Part shown: piece by piece, positions 1 to 8,894 of the stretch
Layout: every line of letters begins with the position of its first letter
How positions within the stretch are numbered: position 1 is the first letter of the stretch
Assembly (NCBI RefSeq): GCF_030264275.1
Contig: NZ_CP127165.1
Coordinates: 2,406,001-2,470,000 of the forward strand
Source of the DNA: Marivivens sp. LCG002
Lineage (GTDB): Bacteria > Pseudomonadota > Alphaproteobacteria > Rhodobacterales > Rhodobacteraceae
Reading direction: 5' to 3'
Length of the DNA: 64,000 nucleotides
Made by a program: the position numbers and the translations under genes
Notes under the pieces: generated by a model
Told to the model about the DNA's origin: nothing
Seen by the model: only the letters and a program-made list of their open reading frames with translations
The model's database searches: none

Positions 1-167
1 GCCAGATGGAGCGCCGAAGACAGCCCCGTAAAGCCGCCGCCCACAACACAAACGTCACAGGTGAGGTCACCCGCAAGCTGCGGCTCCACCTCGGGCAAAT
101 CCGCGCTCGCGGCATACCAGCTCGACGGATAAGCGCCGAGCCGGTCGTTGGCCGTCAAAAGGTCCAT
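1..167 (-). CDS. FAD-dependent oxidoreductase, N-terminal part (gamma-glutamylputrescine oxidase-like), cut by window edge
   Basis: Only the first 55 codons are inside the window. The reverse strand reads MDLLTANDRLGAYPSSWYAA, followed by a typical FAD/NAD-binding nucleotide loop (VVGGGFTGLSSALHL). The tryptophan-containing lead-in followed by a GxGxxG fold is what DAO-family amine oxidases such as PuuB/OrdL show. Its ATG overlaps the last base of the upstream aminotransferase stop (TAATG), so the two are translationally coupled in one leftward operon. The neighbouring polyamine transporter and glutamine-synthetase-like ligase make oxidation of a (gamma-glutamylated) polyamine the likeliest role. 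The catalytic part is outside the window, so the substrate is inferred only from context. Confidence 0.75.
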   Translation of the reverse strand, partial: MDLLTANDRLGAYPSSWYAASADLPEVEPQLAGDLTCDVCVVGGGFTGLSSALHL

Positions 168-1561
168 TACGGAGCCTCGAACATCCCGTCCTTGACGAGA
201 TCGGCATAGCATTCATCAAGCGACTTGCGGGCACGCTTGATCAACTCGTCCGCTTCCGCACGGGTAAGAACGAGCGGCGGAGCGATGATCATACGGTCGC
301 CCACATGGCGCATGATAAGATCGTTGCCGAAACATTTCTCGCGGCAGCGATACCCCACAACACCGGGCGCAGTCTTGAACGGTGCGCGGGTCGCCTTGTT
401 CGGGGTCAGAGCAAGCGAGGCCATAAGACCGACGATCTTGGTCTCGCCCACCATCGGGTGATCACCAAGGCTGTGCCACAGCTCGGCCAGATACGGCCCG
501 ATGTCGTTCTTGACGTGATCGACGATATTCTCTTCTTCGAGAATACGCAGGTTTTCCAAAGCGACAGCCGCCGCCACGGGGTGACCCGAATAGGTATAGC
601 CGTGGTTGAAGTCACCTGCCTCACCGACCACATTCGCCACCTCGTCACAGACAAGCGAAGCACCGATCGGCGCATAGCCCGACGAAAGCCCCTTGGCGAT
701 GGTCATGATATGGGGACGGATGCCGACCGTCTGGCTTCCGAACATATTGCCTGTGCGTCCGAACCCGCAGATCACCTCGTCCGCGATCAGAAGGATTTCG
801 TATTTGTCGCAGATGCGCTGGATTTCGGGCCAATAGCTGTCGGGCGCGACGATCACACCGCCCGCACCCATCACGGGTTCACCGATAAAGGCGGCCACGT
901 TCTCTTCGCCGAGTTCAAGGATCGCGGCTTCAAGCTCTTGTGCACGGGCGACGCCGAACTCTTCGGGGTCCATATCGCCACCCTCGACCCACCAGTTCGG
1001 CTGGTTGATGTGGTGGATACCCGGAATGATGCCGCCCTGCGCATGCATCCCCGCCATCCCGCCAAGGCTCATGCCCGCCATGGTCGAGCCGTGATAGGCG
1101 TTCTTGCGGCTGATCACGATCTGTTTTGTGGGCTTGCCCTTGGCGTGCCAATACTGGCGCACAAGACGCAGGTTCGTGTCGTTCGCTTCCGACCCCGACC
1201 CCGCAAAGAACACGTGGTTGAGATCACCGGGCGCCATCTCGGCCAGCTTGGCGGCAAGCGCAATCGCGGGCACATGCGAGGTCTGGAAGAACGTGTTGTA
1301 ATAGGGAAGCTCGCGGATCTGCTGCGCGGCGACATCCGCCAGCGTGTCGCGGCCATAGCCGATGTTCACACACCAAAGACCCGACATGGCGTCAAGAATG
1401 CGGTGCCCCTCGCTATCGGTGAGCCACACGCCCTCGGCGCGGGTGATGACGCGCGCGCCCTTTTTGGCAAGAGCCGCAGCCGCCGTGAACGGGTGCATGT
1501 GGTGCGCCGCATCAAGAGCCTGAAGCTCGGCGGTGGGGGTGTTGTTCGTGATCTTTTTCAT
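167..1561 (-). CDS. spuC: Class III (PLP) aminotransferase, probably putrescine/polyamine:pyruvate aminotransferase
   Basis: The 464-aa protein is a fold-type I, class III aminotransferase. The cofactor loop GSGSEAND is at about 121-128, the PLP-ring Asp in IADEV at 261, and the Schiff-base Lys in TIAKGLSSGYAPIG at 290. It has the length and order of omega-aminotransferases that deaminate putrescine, cadaverine or beta-alanine with pyruvate. The ATG is preceded by AGAAGGA at good distance. It is divergent from a PotF-type binding protein and overlaps a PuuB-like oxidoreductase downstream, which favours a polyamine substrate over beta-alanine. A TTGACA-N16-TATCCT promoter with a TTTGATCAAA palindrome just upstream precedes it. 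The exact amine is inferred from context. Confidence 0.85.
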   Translation of the reverse strand: MKKITNNTPTAELQALDAAHHMHPFTAAAALAKKGARVITRAEGVWLTDSEGHRILDAMSGLWCVNIGYGRDTLADVAAQQIRELPYYNTFFQTSHVPAIALAAKLAEMAPGDLNHVFFAGSGSEANDTNLRLVRQYWHAKGKPTKQIVISRKNAYHGSTMAGMSLGGMAGMHAQGGIIPGIHHINQPNWWVEGGDMDPEEFGVARAQELEAAILELGEENVAAFIGEPVMGAGGVIVAPDSYWPEIQRICDKYEILLIADEVICGFGRTGNMFGSQTVGIRPHIMTIAKGLSSGYAPIGASLVCDEVANVVGEAGDFNHGYTYSGHPVAAAVALENLRILEEENIVDHVKNDIGPYLAELWHSLGDHPMVGETKIVGLMASLALTPNKATRAPFKTAPGVVGYRCREKCFGNDLIMRHVGDRMIIAPPLVLTRAEADELIKRARKSLDECYADLVKDGMFEAP

Positions 1562-1636
1562 CGCACATTCCTTCTGGGACGGCTGGCAAATTCGGAAACG
1601 GTCCGCGCCCGACCTTCGGGCCGTGGATTTGGCCCA

Positions 1637-1664
1637 AGGATATGGGGCAACGAAGCGGTGTCAA
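1637..1664 (-). promoter_or_regulatory. Sigma70-like promoter of the aminotransferase operon
   Basis: The reverse strand shows TTGACA (1664-1659), 16 bases, then TATCCT (1642-1637). It is about 75 bp upstream of the ATG and directly beside the palindrome at 1668-1679. Confidence 0.5.
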
Positions 1665-1667
1665 TAT

Positions 1668-1679
1668 ATTTGATCAAAT
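1668..1679. promoter_or_regulatory. Palindrome ATTTGATCAAAT, candidate operator
   Basis: Perfect 12-bp palindrome three bases upstream of the -35 element of the leftward promoter. The same 10-bp core recurs at 2009-2018 on the other side of the divergent gap. Confidence 0.5.
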
Positions 1680-2008
1680 TTTATCGCCCCATTCAAGCAC
1701 CTCTCGAAACCCGCTTTGAGCAACTGCGGGTGGCGCCTCCTCCACCCCTCGTTTCGCCGCGTCTCGACTCGGACTCGGCCGCATCACAAACCCTGCATGA
1801 TTCGACACCTGCCCCCGAGCCAACACCGTCTGCGCACTGTGATTTCAAAACTGTTGTGGAAACGCGCAGCAAATGCTCCATTTCCCCCTTCATTGCGGCT
1901 AGTCTCTTCGTCTCACGCGTTTTTTTCACGCTCCCCCTTGTTTTTTCCTGTTGCCTATGTGGGGATATTTGCAGCACTGGGCGCGAAAACGTTGCTTTAG
2001 TCGCAACT

Positions 2009-2018
2009 TTTGATCAAA
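2009..2018. promoter_or_regulatory. Palindrome TTTGATCAAA, candidate operator
   Basis: Perfect 10-bp palindrome 45 bp before the start of the binding-protein gene. It is the second copy of the core seen at 1668-1679. Confidence 0.5.
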
Positions 2019-2063
2019 TTCTAAGGGTCGGGGCCTCGCCCTGGACCAACACGGGAGAAAAAC

Positions 2064-3149
2064 ATGAAACAGTCCTGGCTGCCAATGGCCGCTCTACTCG
2101 CCTTTGGCGCGGTTGCCGCTTCTGCTGAAGAAGTCCGCGTCTACAACTGGTCGGACTATATCGACGAAGAGCTCCTCGCCAAGTTCGAAGCCGAAACCGG
2201 CTATGATCTTGTCTATGACGTGTTCGACTCGAACGAAGTCCTCGAAACCAAACTTCTTGCAGGTGGTTCGGGCTACGACGTCGTCGTGCCGACGGGAACC
2301 TTCCTCCAGCGCCAGATTCAGGCTGGTGCCTTCCAGCCCCTCGACTATTCCAAACTGCCGAACTCAGGCAACCTTTGGGACGTGATCAAGGACCGCACCG
2401 CCCAGTATGACCCCGACAATGCCTATTCGATCAACTACATGTGGGGCACCACGGGGATCGGTGTGAACGTCGGCAAAGTCGCCGAAGTTCTGGGCGCTGA
2501 CGCTCCGATCAACTCGCTCGCGCTCGTGTTCGATCCTGCCAACATGGAAAAGCTGGCCTCTTGCGGCGTGCACTTCCTCGACGCTCCGACCGAGATCATC
2601 CCCGCCGCTCTGGCCTATATCGGTGAAGATCCCGACTCCAAGGACCCCGAAGTCCTCGCCAAAGCCGAAGAAGCTCTGATGGCGGTTCGTCCCTACATCC
2701 AGAAGTTCCACTCCTCCGAATACATCAACGCGCTTGCCAACGGCGAGATCTGCGTTGCTTTCGGCTGGTCGGGCGACATCCTTCAGGCACGTGACCGCGC
2801 CGCCGAAGCCGACAACGGCGTCGAAGTGGCCTACAACGCTCCGACCGAAGGCGCTCTGATGTGGTTCGACCAGATGGCCGTTCCCGTCGATGCTCCGAAC
2901 GTCGAAGGCGCCCATGCGTTCCTGAACTTCATCATGGATGCGAACAACATGGCGGCTGCGTCGAACTATGTTTACTACGCCAACGGCAACAAGGCCTCGC
3001 AAGAGTTCCTCATCGAGGATGTGATCGGCGACACCGCGATCTATCCCGACGAAGCCACTCTGGCGAACCTCTACACCGTGACCCCGTTTGACGCTGGGGT
3101 GCAGCGGACCGTGACCCGTCTTTGGACCAAAGTGAAGTCCGGCCAGTAA
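2064..3149 (+). CDS. potF: Polyamine ABC transporter, periplasmic substrate-binding protein (PotF/PotD type)
   Basis: 361 aa. The N-terminus is a Sec signal peptide (MKQSWLPMAALLAFGAVAASA, likely cut before EE). The mature protein begins VRVYNWSDYIDEELLAKFE, the lead-in seen in PotD/PotF-type spermidine/putrescine binding proteins, and keeps acidic and aromatic residues along the chain (for example YNWSDY, YMWGTTG, FGWSGDI) typical of the polyamine pocket. It delivers substrate in the periplasm to the membrane complex encoded next. A GGGAGAA ribosome site stands five bases before the ATG. A strong hairpin directly follows the gene, suggesting higher expression of the binding protein than of the downstream permease genes. 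Whether putrescine or spermidine is preferred cannot be read here. Confidence 0.9.
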   Translation: MKQSWLPMAALLAFGAVAASAEEVRVYNWSDYIDEELLAKFEAETGYDLVYDVFDSNEVLETKLLAGGSGYDVVVPTGTFLQRQIQAGAFQPLDYSKLPNSGNLWDVIKDRTAQYDPDNAYSINYMWGTTGIGVNVGKVAEVLGADAPINSLALVFDPANMEKLASCGVHFLDAPTEIIPAALAYIGEDPDSKDPEVLAKAEEALMAVRPYIQKFHSSEYINALANGEICVAFGWSGDILQARDRAAEADNGVEVAYNAPTEGALMWFDQMAVPVDAPNVEGAHAFLNFIMDANNMAAASNYVYYANGNKASQEFLIEDVIGDTAIYPDEATLANLYTVTPFDAGVQRTVTRLWTKVKSGQ

Positions 3150-3160
3150 TCAAACCTCAA

Positions 3161-3191
3161 TGCCCCGCGCCATATGCTTTGGCGCGGGGCA
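3161..3191 (+). terminator. Intra-operon hairpin between potF and potG
   Basis: Perfect 11-bp stem (TGCCCCGCGCC / GGCGCGGGGCA) with a 9-base loop and only a weak T tract. Probably partial termination or 3' protection of the potF message. Confidence 0.75.
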
Positions 3192-3215
3192 CTCTATTTG
3201 ACGGAGCCCTTTTCG

Positions 3216-4373
3216 ATGGCGCAATCCCCACGCAATTCGTTCTCCCATGCGGCCACGGCCTTTGCCCCGTGGAACGACCCGAATGCCCAACCGCTGATCC
3301 AGTTCAAGAATGTGACCAAGCGCTTCGGGGATTTTGTCGCGATCGATAATCTCACTATCGACATTTACGAGCGCGAGTTCTTCGCCCTTCTCGGCCCCTC
3401 GGGCTGCGGCAAGACCACGCTCATGCGGATGCTTGCAGGTTTCGAAAACCCGAGCGAAGGCCAGATCCTTCTGGGCGGCAAGGACATCGTTCCTGTTCCC
3501 CCGAACAAGCGCCCCGTGAACATGATGTTCCAGAGCTATGCGCTCTTTCCGCATCTTTCGGTCTGGGACAACATCGCCTTCGGCCTCAAGCGCTCGGATA
3601 TGCCCAAGGACCAGATCGGGGACCGCGTCGCCGAGATGCTGCGCCTGACCCGTCTCGACAAATTCGCCAAGCGCAAACCCCACCAGATTTCGGGCGGCCA
3701 GCGTCAGCGCGTGGCCCTCGCCCGCTCGCTCGCCAAAGCGCCCAAACTGCTCCTTCTCGACGAACCCCTCGGCGCGCTCGACAAAAAGCTGCGCAACGAG
3801 ACCCAGTTCGAGCTGATGGATATTCAGGAAAAGACGGGCACCACCTTTGTGATCGTCACCCACGATCAGGAAGAGGCGATGACCGTCGCGTCCCGCGTGG
3901 CCGTCATGGACCACGGCAAAATGATTCAGGTGGATACCCCCGCCGGCATCTATGAAAACCCCTCGTCTGTCTATGTCGCCGACTTCATCGGGGACGTGAA
4001 CATCATCGAAGGCAAAGCGGCCAAGGTCGCAAGCGGCACGCTCGAATTGCATTACGCCGAAGGCGCAGAGCCGATCAAGGCAACCACCGATGCGACCGTG
4101 ACCGAAGGCCAGTCGATTTCATTCGCCATCCGTCCCGAAAAGATCGCCGTTTCGACCGAACCGATGGCCGACCGCGCCAACCATGCACGCGGCAAGATCA
4201 TCGACATCGCCTATCTCGGCAACGTTTCGACCTATCACGTGCGCCTGCCCTCGGGCCAGATGATGTCGGCACAGATGACCAACTCCCGCCGCCTCGCACG
4301 GCGCGATTTCACTTGGGAAGACGAGGTGTGGCTGTCATGGACAGACACGGCCGGCGTCATCCTCACCGAGTGA
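3216..4373 (+). CDS. potG: Polyamine ABC transporter, ATP-binding protein
   Basis: 385 aa from the ATG at 3216, which has GGAG upstream. The in-frame ATG at 3174 lies inside the hairpin loop and is not credible. The nucleotide-binding domain carries Walker A (GPSGCGKTT), Q-loop (MMFQSYALFPH), signature SGGQRQRVALARS, Walker B LLLLDEPLGALD and H-loop VTHDQEEA. The C-terminal ~110 residues form the TOBE-type regulatory domain of MOI-type importers. It powers import through PotH and PotI, encoded 10 bases downstream. Family membership is certain; polyamine specificity comes from the operon. Confidence 0.92.
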   Translation: MAQSPRNSFSHAATAFAPWNDPNAQPLIQFKNVTKRFGDFVAIDNLTIDIYEREFFALLGPSGCGKTTLMRMLAGFENPSEGQILLGGKDIVPVPPNKRPVNMMFQSYALFPHLSVWDNIAFGLKRSDMPKDQIGDRVAEMLRLTRLDKFAKRKPHQISGGQRQRVALARSLAKAPKLLLLDEPLGALDKKLRNETQFELMDIQEKTGTTFVIVTHDQEEAMTVASRVAVMDHGKMIQVDTPAGIYENPSSVYVADFIGDVNIIEGKAAKVASGTLELHYAEGAEPIKATTDATVTEGQSISFAIRPEKIAVSTEPMADRANHARGKIIDIAYLGNVSTYHVRLPSGQMMSAQMTNSRRLARRDFTWEDEVWLSWTDTAGVILTE

Positions 4374-4383
4374 GGGCGGCCTG

Positions 4384-5280
4384 ATGAACCTGCGCCGCTT
4401 TTTTCTGATCGGGATTCCCTACGCTTGGCTCTTGGTGTTCTTCCTTGTGCCCTTCGTGATCGTGATCAAGATCTCGCTCTCGGACATCGCCCTTGCGATC
4501 CCGCCCTATACCCCGACCCTCGAACTTTCCGAAGGTTGGCAAGGGATCAAGAGCTTTTTCGCCCAGCTCGACATCGACAATTTCACCTTCCTGACGACCG
4601 ACCCGCTTTACGTCAAAGCCTATTGGTCCTCGCTCCAGATCGCGTTCATCTCGACCGCGCTGACCCTTCTTGTGGCCTATCCCATGGCCTACGGCATGGC
4701 CCGCGCCCCCGAGGAATGGCGTGCAACCCTGATGATGCTGGTGATCCTGCCCTTCTGGACCTCGTTCCTGATCCGCGTCTATTCGTGGATGGGTATCCTC
4801 GGCAAAGAAGGCTTTCTCAACGCCGCGCTGCTCTGGCTTGGCCTCATCGACGAGCCCCTGACGATCCTGAACACCAATACCGCCGTCTATATCGGCATCG
4901 TCTACACTTATCTGCCGTTCATGATCCTGCCGATCTACGCGACGCTGGAAAAGCTCGACGACAGCCTTCTCGAAGCCGCAGAAGACCTCGGCTGCACCCG
5001 CACGTCGGCCTTCTGGAGCGTGACCCTCCCCCTCTCGCGACCGGGTGTGGTGGCAGGCTGCTTCCTCGTCTTCATCCCCGCACTCGGCGAATTCGTGATC
5101 CCCTCGCTCCTTGGCGGCTCGGATACGCTGATGATCGGCAAAGTGCTCTATGAAGAGTTCTTCTCGAACCGCGACTGGCCCGTGGCCTCGGCGGTGGCGG
5201 TTGTGCTGCTGCTGATCCTCGTGATCCCGATCATCCTGTTCCAGCGCAACCAGCAAAAGCAATTGGAGGCCGACCAATGA
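4384..5280 (+). CDS. potH: Polyamine ABC transporter permease, PotH/PotB type
   Basis: 298-aa inner-membrane protein with about six hydrophobic segments, the first at residues 7-30. The cytoplasmic EAA loop (EAAEDLGCTRTSAFWSVTLPLSRPG) that docks on the ATPase is near residues 197-222. It forms one half of the transmembrane channel of the importer. GAGGG lies before the ATG, ten bases after the ATPase stop, and its last codons overlap the next permease by ATGA. Confidence 0.9.
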   Translation: MNLRRFFLIGIPYAWLLVFFLVPFVIVIKISLSDIALAIPPYTPTLELSEGWQGIKSFFAQLDIDNFTFLTTDPLYVKAYWSSLQIAFISTALTLLVAYPMAYGMARAPEEWRATLMMLVILPFWTSFLIRVYSWMGILGKEGFLNAALLWLGLIDEPLTILNTNTAVYIGIVYTYLPFMILPIYATLEKLDDSLLEAAEDLGCTRTSAFWSVTLPLSRPGVVAGCFLVFIPALGEFVIPSLLGGSDTLMIGKVLYEEFFSNRDWPVASAVAVVLLLILVIPIILFQRNQQKQLEADQ

Positions 5281-6095
5281 GACGCTTCAGCTGGTTCAAC
5301 ATCACTTCGCTGACCCTCGGGTTTGCCTTTCTCTACATCCCGATGATCATCCTCGTGATCTATTCGTTCAACGGGGGTCGCCTTGTGACCGTCTGGGCGG
5401 GCTTTTCGACCAAATGGTATGGCGAATTGCTCTCGAACGAGGACTTCCTCAACGCCGCTTGGGTGACGATCCGCGTGGCCCTTGCCACGGCGACCCTTGC
5501 CACGATCCTCGGAACGCTTGCGGCCTATGTGATGATCCGCGGCGGGCGCTTCTTCGGCCGCACGCTCTTCTCGGGCATGGTCGTTGCACCGCTGGTTATG
5601 CCCGATGTGATCCTCGGCCTGTCGCTTCTCCTCCTGTTCAAGGTGATGTTCTCCTCGGCAGGCATGATGACCGTGATCCTCGCCCATACGACCTTTACCA
5701 TGTGCTATGTGTCGGTCGTGGTCTCCTCGCGCCTTGTCTCCTTTGACAAATCGCTCGAAGAAGCGGCGCTCGATCTCGGCGCGACGCCCTTTGACGCGTT
5801 CAAATCGGTGACGCTCCCCAACATCGCCCCCGCTGTGGTGTCGGGCTGGCTTCTTGCCTTTACCCTGTCGCTCGATGATCTCGTCATCGCGAGCTTCACC
5901 ACAGGTCCGGGCGCGACCACCCTCCCGATCAAGATCTTCTCGGCTGTGCGCCTCGGCGTTTCGCCCGAGATCAACGCGCTCTCGACCATCATGATCGGCA
6001 TCGTGACGATCGGCGTGATCGGCTTTTCGCTCCTTAACAAACGTCAAGTCGCCCAGCGCCTGCGCGACGAAAAAGCGGCAGAGGCTTCAGCATGA
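5277..6095 (+). CDS. potI: Polyamine ABC transporter permease, PotI/PotC type
   Basis: 272 aa, about six membrane segments. The EAA loop reads EEAALDLGATPFDAFKSVTLP, followed by the conserved SLDDLVIASF stretch of PotC/PotI proteins. It pairs with the preceding permease to make the heterodimeric channel. Start and stop are both four-base ATGA overlaps (5277-5280 and 6092-6095), so it is tightly coupled to potH and to the aminotransferase that follows. Confidence 0.9.
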   Translation: MRRFSWFNITSLTLGFAFLYIPMIILVIYSFNGGRLVTVWAGFSTKWYGELLSNEDFLNAAWVTIRVALATATLATILGTLAAYVMIRGGRFFGRTLFSGMVVAPLVMPDVILGLSLLLLFKVMFSSAGMMTVILAHTTFTMCYVSVVVSSRLVSFDKSLEEAALDLGATPFDAFKSVTLPNIAPAVVSGWLLAFTLSLDDLVIASFTTGPGATTLPIKIFSAVRLGVSPEINALSTIMIGIVTIGVIGFSLLNKRQVAQRLRDEKAAEASA

Positions 6096-7441
6096 CCGGC
6101 GTCTCCCCAGCGCAGATCGCGGCCCTTCGGGAACGCGAAACCGAAATCTATACCAAGGCCCGCCCCAAAACGCGGGCAGCCTTGGAACAGGGAACGCATT
6201 TCCTTGACGGTGTGCCGATGCACTGGATGAAGGACTGGCCCCAGCCCTTTCCCATGCTCGTCGCGAAGGCCCAAGGCGCAAACCTCACCGACATCGACGG
6301 CATTACGCTCGACGATTTCTGTCTGGGGGATACCGGCTCCATGTTCGGCCACTCGCCCGAACCCGTTGCCCGTGCGATCATGGAACAGGCAACCAACGGC
6401 CTGACCTATATGCTCCCGACCGTCGCCGCTCTCGAAGTGGGGGACCTCTTGTCCCGCACCTTCGGCGACATGCGCTGGCAGATCGCAACGACCGCCACCG
6501 ATGCCAACCGCTTTGCCCTGCGCGTCGCTCGCGCCGTGACGGGACGGGCCAAGGTCCTCGTGTTCAACGGTTGCTATCACGGCACGATCGACGACGCGAT
6601 GGTGGTCCGCACAGACGGGAAAACCGTCAACCGTCCCGGCCTCGTGGGTCAGGTCAACGACCTCTCGCAAACCGCCGTCTCTTGCGAGTTCAACGATCTC
6701 GCCATGGTCGAAGAGGCTCTGGCCCAAGGCGACATTGCCGCCATTCTGACCGAACCCGTGATGACCAATTCCTGTATGGTCCTTCCCGATGCGGGCTTCC
6801 ACGAAGGTCTGCGCGAGCTTGCCACCCGCTTTGGCGCGCTTTTGATCATAGACGAAACCCATACGATTTCTTCGGGTTTGGGCGGCTATACCCGTGTGCA
6901 TGGCCTTGATCCCGATATCTTTGTGGTCGGCAAATGCGTCGCGGGCGGTATGCCCACCGCCGTTTGGGGCCTTGCCCCCCATGTCGCCCACGCCTTTGCC
7001 GAAACCGAGAAAACCCGTGATGCGGGACATTCGGGCATGGGCACCACGCTCTCGGCCAACCCGATGCAGTTCGCCTGCCTGCGCGCCACCCTCTCCGAGG
7101 TGATGACCCCCGCCAATTACGCTCATATGGAGCGCGGAGCAGCGCGGCTCGTCGATGGCCTCTCGCGGGCAATCACCGCCGCAGGTCTTCCGTGGCATGC
7201 CGTCCGCGTGGGGGCGCGTGTAGAGTTCATCTGTGCGCCCGAACCTCTCCGCAACGGCGCCGAAGCGGCCGAGGCCCACGCCTCCGAACTCGAAGCCGCC
7301 GTTCACGCGGCCCTTTTGAACAGGGGCGTTCTCATCGCGCCCTTCCACAACATGATGCTGGTGTCCCCCGTTACCACGGATGCCCAGATCGACCGCCTTG
7401 TCGCGGCCTTTACCGACGTTACGAAAGACCTGACCCAATGA
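6092..7441 (+). CDS. Class III aminotransferase, glutamate-1-semialdehyde-aminomutase-like subgroup
   Basis: 449 aa with fold-type I PLP features: FNGCYHG at 158-164, Asp254 in LLIIDETHT, and the Schiff-base Lys281 in FVVGKCVAGGMPTAVWG. The N-terminal MLPT/TGSMFGHSPEPVA region resembles GSA aminomutase-like transaminases rather than the SpuC-like enzyme at 167-1561. The gene is fused by overlaps between potI and the glutamine-synthetase-like gene, so it probably acts on an imported amine or its gamma-glutamyl derivative. True HemL (haem synthesis) is unlikely because HemL is not normally co-transcribed with a transporter. The substrate is unknown. Confidence 0.8.
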   Translation: MTGVSPAQIAALRERETEIYTKARPKTRAALEQGTHFLDGVPMHWMKDWPQPFPMLVAKAQGANLTDIDGITLDDFCLGDTGSMFGHSPEPVARAIMEQATNGLTYMLPTVAALEVGDLLSRTFGDMRWQIATTATDANRFALRVARAVTGRAKVLVFNGCYHGTIDDAMVVRTDGKTVNRPGLVGQVNDLSQTAVSCEFNDLAMVEEALAQGDIAAILTEPVMTNSCMVLPDAGFHEGLRELATRFGALLIIDETHTISSGLGGYTRVHGLDPDIFVVGKCVAGGMPTAVWGLAPHVAHAFAETEKTRDAGHSGMGTTLSANPMQFACLRATLSEVMTPANYAHMERGAARLVDGLSRAITAAGLPWHAVRVGARVEFICAPEPLRNGAEAAEAHASELEAAVHAALLNRGVLIAPFHNMMLVSPVTTDAQIDRLVAAFTDVTKDLTQ

Positions 7442-8823
7442 CCTCCTGCCCCTCTGGCGCGACGCCCTCCGAGGCCGAAGCCTTTCTCGCCGCCCATCCC
7501 GAAATTGAAGCCGTGGACATCGTGCTCCATGACGCCAACGGCATCGGTCGCGGCAAGATCATCCGTCGGCACGAGCTCTTGGCGCTCTATTCCTCGGGCC
7601 GCCATATGCCGATCTCGATCCTCGGGCTCGACATCTGCGGCGAGGATGTGCACGAAACGGGTCTCATCTGGGATCAGGGCGACGGCGACCTGCGCGCATG
7701 GCCGATCCCCGGAACGCTTGTTCCCTTGCACAACACGACACCGCCCCGCGCCGAAGTGTTCATGTCGCTCTATGATCTGGACGGGAACCCGATGACGTCG
7801 GACCCGCGCCACGCGCTCCAGCGTCAGGTCAACGCACTGGCCGAGATGGGCTATCACCCCGCAGGTGCTTTCGAGCTGGAATTCTTCCTCCTCGACAAGG
7901 ACCGCGACGAATACGGCAAAGCCCGTCCCGCCCGCGATGTGCTTGATGGGCGTCCTTCGTCCAAGACCGAGGTCTATTCGGTGGACCACCTCCACGGCAT
8001 GCTCCCGCTCTTCAACGACATCTACAAAGGCGCCGAGCTTGCGGGCATCCGTGCCGAAACGATGATCTCGGAATATGCACCGGGCCAATACGAGCTCACC
8101 CTCGACTATCGCACCGATGTGATGCAGGCCGCAGACGATCTCATGCGGCTCAAGCGGATCGTCCGCGCCCAAGCCCGCGCCCACGGCGTCACCGCCTGTT
8201 TCATGGCCAAGCCGATCGAAGCCTATGCAGGCTCGGGGATGCATTTCCACGTGAGCCTCTGCGATGAAAACGGCAAGAACGTCTTTATCGAAGAGACCGA
8301 AGGCGACTGGAACGACCTCATCCGCCACGCCATCGGCGGGATGAGCACCACAATGGCCGAAGCGATGCTTGTCTTTGCGCCCCATGCCAACAGCTGGCGG
8401 CGCTTTTCCAACCAGAGCTATGCGCCCGTCTCGCCGACTTGGGGCGTCAACAACCGCTCCGTTGCGCTCCGTATTCCCGCAGGCTCGATCAAGGCCCGTC
8501 GCATCGAGCACCGCCCCGCAGGGGTGGACGCCAACCCCTATCTCGTCGGGGCGACCGTCCTTGCCGCACTCCGCCACGGGATCGAGAACCGCATCGACCC
8601 AGGCCCCGAAACCACAGGCAACGGCTATGACGACGCGGGCGATCACAATTTCCCGACCGACTGGCACGAAGCGATCCGCGCCGCCCAGAAAAGCACCTTC
8701 CTCAAGGACGCTTTGGGCGAGGACATGCACCGCACCTTTACCGCGATCAAAGCGGCGGAATATGCGCGTGTCGCCCGCACGGTCGCGGATGTGGACTTCG
8801 ATCTCTACTTGCACACGGTTTGA
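7438..8823 (+). CDS. puuA: Glutamine-synthetase family ligase, probable gamma-glutamylpolyamine synthetase
   Basis: 461 aa, ATG overlapping the previous stop (ATGA). It has the glutamine-synthetase beta-grasp and catalytic halves: metal/glutamate residues in FELEFFLLD, YAPGQYEL and the ATP/glutamate segment GMHFHVSL, then NSWRRF and RIEHRPAG near the end. It lacks the C-terminal adenylylation Tyr segment of GlnA, as expected for PuuA-type enzymes that ATP-dependently attach glutamate to putrescine or other amines. It is last in the transporter operon. Together with the PuuB-like oxidase on the opposite strand it suggests a gamma-glutamylated route. The symbol is by analogy; the acceptor is not known. 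Confidence 0.75.
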   Translation: MTSCPSGATPSEAEAFLAAHPEIEAVDIVLHDANGIGRGKIIRRHELLALYSSGRHMPISILGLDICGEDVHETGLIWDQGDGDLRAWPIPGTLVPLHNTTPPRAEVFMSLYDLDGNPMTSDPRHALQRQVNALAEMGYHPAGAFELEFFLLDKDRDEYGKARPARDVLDGRPSSKTEVYSVDHLHGMLPLFNDIYKGAELAGIRAETMISEYAPGQYELTLDYRTDVMQAADDLMRLKRIVRAQARAHGVTACFMAKPIEAYAGSGMHFHVSLCDENGKNVFIEETEGDWNDLIRHAIGGMSTTMAEAMLVFAPHANSWRRFSNQSYAPVSPTWGVNNRSVALRIPAGSIKARRIEHRPAGVDANPYLVGATVLAALRHGIENRIDPGPETTGNGYDDAGDHNFPTDWHEAIRAAQKSTFLKDALGEDMHRTFTAIKAAEYARVARTVADVDFDLYLHTV

Positions 8824-8894
8824 GCGGCACTGCCCCTTGACCTTTGCGGCCCAAAGTCAGACCTATGGGCCAACTCTCTGACAAAGGCCAAGTC

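Larger units (their letters stand above)
1562..2063. other. Divergent intergenic region of the polyamine locus (502 bp)
   Basis: No convincing gene. It holds the promoters of the leftward aminotransferase operon and the rightward ABC transporter operon. On the minus strand a sigma70-like promoter is visible (TTGACA at 1664-1659, TATCCT at 1642-1637, spacer 16). Two short AT-rich palindromes, at 1668-1679 and 2009-2018, stand out from the GC-rich background. The remainder (about 1700-1980) is C/T-rich on the + strand and shows no strong hairpin. Confidence 0.7.

Noticed and set aside
305-2128. 607-codon open frame on the + strand
   Set aside because: It is antisense to the aminotransferase, crosses the divergent promoter region and has no recognisable domain. 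Typical shadow frame in GC-rich DNA.
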